This document shows, one piece after another, positions 63,914-64,000 of a stretch of DNA of 64,000 nucleotides. Under the pieces are notes generated by a model. That model did not search any database. It had not been told where the DNA came from and worked only from the letters and a program-made list of their open reading frames with translations. The stretch spans positions 186,001 through 250,000 of the forward strand of contig JAHJEO010000018.1 in assembly GCA_018825305.1 (NCBI GenBank), in the 5' to 3' direction. A program made the position numbers and the translations under genes. Within the stretch, counting starts at the first letter, position 1. The number at the start of each line of letters is the position of its first letter. The DNA is from Gammaproteobacteria bacterium. Its GTDB lineage: Bacteria; Pseudomonadota; Gammaproteobacteria; Burkholderiales; Rhodocyclaceae.

Positions 63914-64000
63914 TTGATAACGCGTTTGTCCGCTCCGTTCTTTTCCGCGCCGCACCGCGTGATGTTCCTTGGCGGCGCCATCCAGGCGCTTATAGCCATT
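63914..64000 (+). CDS. NnrS-like membrane protein, N-terminal fragment (cut by window edge)
   Basis: A TTG at 63914 (or 63926) after a GAGGGTGAG box opens a frame reading SAPFFSAPHRVMFLGG then AIQALIAI to the edge. The F-F-x-A-P-H-R-V-M-F beginning and first membrane helix are characteristic of NnrS-like proteins. Only 29 codons are visible. Its position, divergent from a Dnr-like regulator, fits an NO-response role. Confidence 0.55.
   Translation, partial: MITRLSAPFFSAPHRVMFLGGAIQALIAI

Overview
The window is a GC-rich, densely coded chromosomal segment of a betaproteobacterium, most likely from the Rhodocyclales (Dechloromonas/Azoarcus/Thauera-like). This rests on gene order (ilvIHC-psd-pssA-leuA; rpsP-rimM-trmD-rplS; Rieske oxygenase next to xseB-ispA-dxs; fimT-pilVWX-pilY1-pilE; ccoNOQP-ccoGH), on the protein families, and on the denitrifier-type oxygen/NO functions at the right end. 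No phage, transposase, CRISPR or rRNA was seen. There is one tRNA gene (Thr, anticodon CGT).

Layout. 0-1.25 kb (minus): ECF-like sigma factor, DUF3619 and DUF3106 proteins. 1.3-7.9 kb (plus): branched-chain amino acid genes ilvI, ilvH, ilvC, then psd, pssA and leuA. 7.9-12.1 kb: DUF2069 and YihY membrane proteins, a PilZ-like protein, a secreted thioredoxin and pyrF. 12.2-14.2 kb: the rpsP operon, closed by a strong terminator. 14.3-18.2 kb (minus): folE2, and xseB-ispA-dxs. 18.4-20.3 kb: Rieske oxygenase and a formyltransferase-like protein. 20.3-27.5 kb: a signalling island made of an orphan ABC-type binding protein, a sensor-HAMP-MFS fusion, a second HAMP sensor, a divergent Cache-HAMP adenylate cyclase, a STAS-like protein and a sulfurtransferase. 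27.4-36.1 kb: queG, tsaE, amiC, ribF, ileS, lspA, fkpB and ispH. 36-44.8 kb (minus): the minor pilin/PilY1 operon with a TonB-like gene at its end. 45-46.7 kb: tRNA-Thr, an SDR and a FitAB-type toxin-antitoxin pair. 46.7-55.5 kb: a complete cbb3 oxidase locus (ccoI, ccoS, ccoNOQP, ccoG, ccoH). 55.5-64 kb: hemerythrin, UspA, PHA synthase, nitronate-monooxygenase-like protein, a receptor-like helical protein with an ODP-type metallo-beta-lactamase protein, a second hemerythrin, DUF2249, a polytopic membrane protein, a Dnr/Fnr-type regulator and the start of an NnrS-like gene.

The right third reads as a low-oxygen regulon. FNR-type sites (TTGAT-N4-ATCAA or one mismatch) lie upstream of ccoN, uspA, the hemerythrin-DUF2249 operon and a probable non-coding RNA. 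The regulator at 63.2-63.9 kb carries the E--SR recognition residues expected for such sites.

The most interesting items are: (1) a probable FNR-activated small RNA of about 100 nt between ccoS and ccoN, with a perfect FNR box, a correctly spaced -10 and a strong intrinsic terminator; (2) the three-gene ATGA-coupled sensor/MFS-fusion/binding-protein unit, whose two sensors share a homologous periplasmic domain, facing an adenylate cyclase; (3) a dispersed motif of about 18-25 bp (core GTCGGCGCTGGCGGCACG) in intergenic and coding DNA in several reading frames, oriented plus in the left half and minus in the right half; (4) a repeat-derived in-frame insertion in QueG; (5) thrombospondin-like Cys/Trp repeats inserted in the von Willebrand-type domain of PilY1. 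All functions are inferred from sequence reading alone. No database search was run.
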